Part shown: piece by piece, positions 5,206 through 9,093 of the stretch
Layout of the letters: the number at the start of each line of letters is the position of its first letter
Position numbering within the stretch: position 1 is the stretch's first letter
Source of the DNA: CAYOVG01 sp964407285
GTDB taxonomy: Bacteria > Desulfobacterota > Syntrophobacteria > Syntrophobacterales > Syntrophobacteraceae
Direction: 5' to 3'
Assembly (NCBI GenBank): GCA_964407285.1
Contig: CAYOVG010000295.1
Coordinates: 1 to 9,093, forward strand
DNA: 9,093 bases
The notes under the pieces: generated by a model
Told to the model about the DNA's origin: nothing
Database searches by the model: none
Seen by the model: the letters and a program-made list of their open reading frames with translations, nothing else
Program-made: the position numbers and the translations under genes

Positions 5206-8200
5206 ATGCGAATGAAAGCGTTCTCCGATTTCCTGAAAGGGACCTATATCACCGCGGTCCTGGCGATGCTTATGCTCGTCGGATTCATAGCGTTCCTGAT
5301 CGGGGCGAACTACCTGGCCCAGGTCGAACTTCGGAGATCCGCCCTGGAGAGCCTGAGGCAAAACCTGGAAAACCGCGCTACGGCGCTCACCTATTTTTTT
5401 TCGGAACGTAGGAACGACCTTCACAATCTGACGGAGAGCCGTTCGATATCGGCTTTCTTCGAGAACAAAGCGCTCGGTATGAGCATGGAATACGGTCTGC
5501 GGGCGAGTCTTGCGCAAATCGCGGGTATGTTCGATCATCTCCTGGAGGAGCGAAGACTCGGCAAGGAGAGAATTTACAGCCGGCTGATCTTCATCACCCG
5601 TGACGGCGAACTGCTGCTCGGCCGCCGGTCGCTGGCAGGGGAATACGAAGAAGAGCAAAAATGGAGGAAGTTTCTTTCACCGGGCACAAGGGAAATCACC
5701 ATAACTCCCATGATGGAAGGCGACGGGCTGAATGCGGTCATCTCCGCGCCCTACTTCTTCAAAGACGAATATGCCGGGCAGATCGTCGCCGAAGTCCCGC
5801 TCCGCCCGGTTTACGAACATTTCGTGAAGCTCAGAAACGAGGCGCCCGGCAGTTTCACCTTCGTTCTGTGCGGAATGCGCGGTTGGGCCGTCCCCGCCAG
5901 GGAGGAATCCGCCGCGATGCTCTCCGGCCTTCCCGGCCTGCCGGACTTGAACGAAGTCCGGCCGGGCGACGAGTCCCGTTTTGAACTGACGGACCGGCAG
6001 GGGCGCAAAATCGAGATGGCGGCGATCAATGTGCCGGTGGAAAACGCGCCTTGCTCCCTGGTTTCGGTCTTCACGATGGAAGGCATATCCGGCCGCACGG
6101 CCCCGTGGCACCTGTTTGCGGCTCTGGCTGCGCTGGCCCTGCTCCTCCTCGGCGGAGTGACATTCCTCTGGAGGGTCTGCGTACGGAACATGATCCTCCA
6201 CACGCGGCTCGAAGAGACTTCGAAACGGGAACGCGCGATCGAGGAGAAAAACGTCGGCCTGCTGCGGGAAATCAATGAGCGAAGACGGATCGAGGAGGCT
6301 TTGCGGGAATCGGAAAAACGATACCGGGACCTCTTCGACAATATCACCGACTTCATCTATACCCACGATCTCGACGGCCGTTTCCTTTCCATAAATCCCG
6401 CTGTCGCCAGGGGGCTGGGCCGTCCGGCCGACGAGATCGTCGGCAGGTTCATCAGCGATTTCATGCCCCCGAAGGTTCGACACAAGTTCGATGAGGACTA
6501 CCTGGAGGAAATCCGCAACCTGCGCCGGTATGACGGGATAGCCGTATTCGTTTCCATGGACGGCTCCAAGCGCTATGTCGAAACCAGCAACGCGGTGGTC
6601 GTGGAAAACGGCGAGGCCGTTTACGTTCGCGGTTCGGGGCGGGATATTACGGAACGCAAACGTGCGGAAACCGCCCTGCGGGCCGGAACCGTTTTGCGGG
6701 CCGCCAAGGAGGCCGCCGAAACGGCCAACAAGGCCAAAAGCCAGTTCCTCGCCAACATGAGCCATGAAATCCGCACGCCCATGAACGCCATCGTATCCAT
6801 GACCGACCTGGCGCTGTCCGGCACGGAACTGCCTCCGAAGCTGTCCGAGTACCTGAACATCATTGCCGTTTCGAGCCGGTCCTTGCTGCGCATCATCAAC
6901 GATATCCTGGATTTTTCGAAGATCGAGGCGGGAAAGCTCGATATGGAGACGATCGAGTTTCGGCTGCGCGACATCGTCGAAGACGTATCGGACGTTTTCC
7001 GGGACGAGGCCGCCGCCAAGGAGCTCGAGATGGTCGTGCGCATCGGGAGAGATGTGCCGCAAGTCCTGACGGGCGATCCGGTACGGTTGCGGCAGATCCT
7101 GATGAACCTTGTCGGCAACGCGGTCAAGTTTTCCGACCGTGGTGAGATCTTCATCCACGTGGCGCGGACCGAGAGGAGCCAGGGCTCCGTGACGCTTGCA
7201 TTTACGGTCAGGGACAACGGCATCGGCATGTCGCCGGAAGACGTCCGGAGGCTCTTTCAGGCTTTCATGCAGGCGGATGGGTCCACGACGCGCAAATACG
7301 GCGGCACGGGTCTGGGGCTGGCCATATCGAGACGGCTGGTGGAAATGATGGGCGGCGGGATATGGGTGGAGAGCGAGCCGGGCAAGGGGAGCACTTTCCA
7401 TTTCAGCGCCGTTTTTCAGGAATCGGATAACGAGGAGGAGCATTCGTTCACGTCTCCGTCCGGGATCAGGGGATTGAATGTGCTCGTTGTGGATGACAAC
7501 GAAAGCGCGCGGGTCGTCATGCAAAGCATGCTCGAATCCTTCGGCTTCCGGGTCGAAACGGCCTGTTCCGGCGAAGAGGGGCTGAAGGCGCTTGGGGAGC
7601 GATCGAAGAAGGACCCCGGCAACGGAGGGATCGGCCTTGTGGTGATGGACTGGCGGATGCCCGGCATGGACGGTATTACGGCGTCCGGGAAGATCAGAGC
7701 GGAAGCCGGATACGAGGACCTGCCCATCATCATGGCGACGGCTTTCGGGCGGGAAGAAGAGATGGAGCGGGCGAAGGCGGTGGGGATCGATGCGTTCCTG
7801 CTCAAGCCCGTCAAGCAGTCCGTGCTTTTCGACGCCGTTATGGATGTCGTTTTCACGGGCAAGCGCCGGGAGGGACTCTGGACGCAGTCGAAGAGGCGAT
7901 TCACCGGGACCGTTCCGGAGATGGAATGCCTCCGGGGGACGAAGGTGCTCATCGTCGAGGACAATATCATCAACCGGCATGTGGCTGCGGAGTTGCTGGG
8001 GAAGGCGGGAGTCGTTTTCGATACCGCGGACAACGGTATGGAAGCCATTCGTAAGATCCGGCGGGGGAGCTACGATGCCGTCCTGATGGACGTGCAGATG
8101 CCGGAAATGGATGGGCTCGAGGTGACGAGGACGATCCGGAAAACGCCCTGGTTGAAAGACCTTCCCATTATCGCCATGACGGCCCACGCGATGAAGGGAG

Positions 8201-9093
8201 ACCGGGCGCTGTGCCTGGAAGCGGGAATGAACGATTACATCGCGAAGCCCATCGACAGAAGGGTACTCTACGCAACCCTGAAGAAATGGGCGTGCGCCGG
8301 ACGGAACAGGACGGCCGCGGAGGCGATGGAGACGGCGGATGCCGTGGGGCCCGCGGAGAGGGCATCGGCCGTTCCGGCCCTGTTGCGTGCGGCGTGGGAC
8401 GCATCCTCGGCGTTGGATGCTCCGCCGGGGTCGGATGCCCTGCCGGATGCTTCTTCGGCTTTCGGCGATGGACTTGCCGGTCTGCCGGACCTGCCGGACC
8501 GGTTGGAAGGTCTGCGTCCTCGGGACGCTCTTCGCAGGCTGGGTGGGGATATGGAGCTTTTCGGCAGGCTGCTGGACTACTTCAAAAACGGCTACCGCGA
8601 CTGGGGTCATGACATACGGAGCGCCCTGGCGGGCGGGGATACGGAACTGGCTCAACGCCTGGCCCATACTCTGAAAGGAACTGCGGGGAATATTTCCGCG
8701 GTGGATGTCCATGCGGCGGCTTTTGAAGCCGAACTGGCGATAAGGCTCGGCAACCCGGAAGATGTGGAAAGGCTGATAGCGAATACGGAACGGGCCCTAA
8801 GCGTTGTTTTGGACTCGATAGAAGCGTTCGGAAAGGCTATAGTACCCGGGATGCCGGGAATGCCGTGTGAGAAGGGAATGGATACGGGGAAGGAAAACGG
8901 CGCGGCGACGGAGAATGGAGGAGACGGGAATTCGGATGCGGGCGATGCGACGAACGGGCATTCGGGACCTGCCGGGCCGAAGCCGTTGGGCGAAACGGGC
9001 GAAACGGACGGAGCGGGCAGGACGGTCAAAACGGGCAGGGTGGACAGGGCTCAAGTGACGTCGGACAAAGAGGAAATAAGACGCCTTTTGAAC
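5206..9093 (+). CDS. Membrane hybrid histidine kinase (Cache-like, PAS, HisKA, HATPase, REC, REC, Hpt), 3' end cut
   Basis: At least 1296 residues from ATG 5206 (ATG 5212 is an alternative), open to the right edge. Membrane segments are at about 15-35 and 303-324, enclosing a periplasmic domain of about 265 residues that looks like a double Cache sensor (SERRNDLHNL near the start, then GMSMEYGL). Then come a coiled coil, PAS (373-487, ending GRDITERKRAE), HisKA with phosphorylated H520 (MSHEIRTPMN), and HATPase with N box 634-642, DNGIG 670-674 and GGTGLG 699-704. REC1 has D763-D764, D815, T845 and K867; REC2 has D919, D962, T992 and K1014; both sets are complete. A Pro/Ala/Gly-rich linker (about 1032-1105, with a 9-bp tandem CTGCCGGAC at 8492-8509) leads to an Hpt domain with H1154 (AHTLKGTAGN). 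A low-complexity Gly/Glu/Thr-rich tail follows from about 1209. This is a full phosphorelay enzyme, and its likely partners are the two upstream genes. Confidence 0.95.
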   Translation, partial: MRMKAFSDFLKGTYITAVLAMLMLVGFIAFLIGANYLAQVELRRSALESLRQNLENRATALTYFFSERRNDLHNLTESRSISAFFENKALGMSMEYGLRASLAQIAGMFDHLLEERRLGKERIYSRLIFITRDGELLLGRRSLAGEYEEEQKWRKFLSPGTREITITPMMEGDGLNAVISAPYFFKDEYAGQIVAEVPLRPVYEHFVKLRNEAPGSFTFVLCGMRGWAVPAREESAAMLSGLPGLPDLNEVRPGDESRFELTDRQGRKIEMAAINVPVENAPCSLVSVFTMEGISGRTAPWHLFAALAALALLLLGGVTFLWRVCVRNMILHTRLEETSKRERAIEEKNVGLLREINERRRIEEALRESEKRYRDLFDNITDFIYTHDLDGRFLSINPAVARGLGRPADEIVGRFISDFMPPKVRHKFDEDYLEEIRNLRRYDGIAVFVSMDGSKRYVETSNAVVVENGEAVYVRGSGRDITERKRAETALRAGTVLRAAKEAAETANKAKSQFLANMSHEIRTPMNAIVSMTDLALSGTELPPKLSEYLNIIAVSSRSLLRIINDILDFSKIEAGKLDMETIEFRLRDIVEDVSDVFRDEAAAKELEMVVRIGRDVPQVLTGDPVRLRQILMNLVGNAVKFSDRGEIFIHVARTERSQGSVTLAFTVRDNGIGMSPEDVRRLFQAFMQADGSTTRKYGGTGLGLAISRRLVEMMGGGIWVESEPGKGSTFHFSAVFQESDNEEEHSFTSPSGIRGLNVLVVDDNESARVVMQSMLESFGFRVETACSGEEGLKALGERSKKDPGNGGIGLVVMDWRMPGMDGITASGKIRAEAGYEDLPIIMATAFGREEEMERAKAVGIDAFLLKPVKQSVLFDAVMDVVFTGKRREGLWTQSKRRFTGTVPEMECLRGTKVLIVEDNIINRHVAAELLGKAGVVFDTADNGMEAIRKIRRGSYDAVLMDVQMPEMDGLEVTRTIRKTPWLKDLPIIAMTAHAMKGDRALCLEAGMNDYIAKPIDRRVLYATLKKWACAGRNRTAAEAMETADAVGPAERASAVPALLRAAWDASSALDAPPGSDALPDASSAFGDGLAGLPDLPDRLEGLRPRDALRRLGGDMELFGRLLDYFKNGYRDWGHDIRSALAGGDTELAQRLAHTLKGTAGNISAVDVHAAAFEAELAIRLGNPEDVERLIANTERALSVVLDSIEAFGKAIVPGMPGMPCEKGMDTGKENGAATENGGDGNSDAGDATNGHSGPAGPKPLGETGETDGAGRTVKTGRVDRAQVTSDKEEIRRLLN

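Noticed and set aside
5677..8712. A 1011-codon open frame on the minus strand, opposite the hybrid kinase
   Set aside because: It is fully antisense to a protein with unbroken kinase, receiver and Hpt motifs. Its translation is rich in Arg, His, Pro and Gly with no recognisable domain, as expected for a shadow frame in GC-rich DNA.

Overview
The window is GC-rich, densely coded on the + strand, and has no RNA gene, CRISPR array or transposase that I can recognise. The gene types (glycosyltransferase family 9 paralogs, an HD-GYP regulator, a Cache-type hybrid kinase) and the base composition fit a deltaproteobacterium, for example a Syntrophobacter-like member of the Desulfobacterota. That placement is inference from general character, not from a marker gene.

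Region 1 (1-2807) holds two tandem, clearly paralogous glycosyltransferase family 9 (ADP-heptose:LPS heptosyltransferase-like) genes. The first is cut by the left edge. The second is complete and carries a 15-bp minisatellite that puts a PHGG(K/E) pentapeptide array in the linker between its two GT-B lobes. Both proteins continue past the transferase fold into a shared C-terminal extension of roughly 170-190 residues that I cannot assign.

Region 2 (2808-3186) is a 379-bp non-coding gap. It begins with 14 heptanucleotide units in unbroken 7-bp phase, organised into a 35-bp higher-order repeat with G-quadruplex potential. Two 42-bp direct repeats follow, at a 62-bp period. Close to the next gene lie three CGGAAAGT direct repeats and a perfect 14-bp palindrome.

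Region 3 (3187-9093) is a compact signalling operon of three genes: a REC-HD-GYP response regulator (predicted cyclic-di-GMP phosphodiesterase), a secreted family 3 solute-binding protein starting on the regulator's stop codon, and a very large membrane hybrid histidine kinase 7 bp further on. The kinase has a Cache-like periplasmic domain, PAS, HisKA, HATPase, two receiver domains and an Hpt domain, and runs off the right edge. The simplest model is that a ligand seen by the binding protein and/or the Cache-like domain drives a His-Asp-His-Asp relay that ends on the HD-GYP regulator and changes cyclic-di-GMP breakdown. The operon layout supports the partnership; ligand and direction of signalling are unknown.
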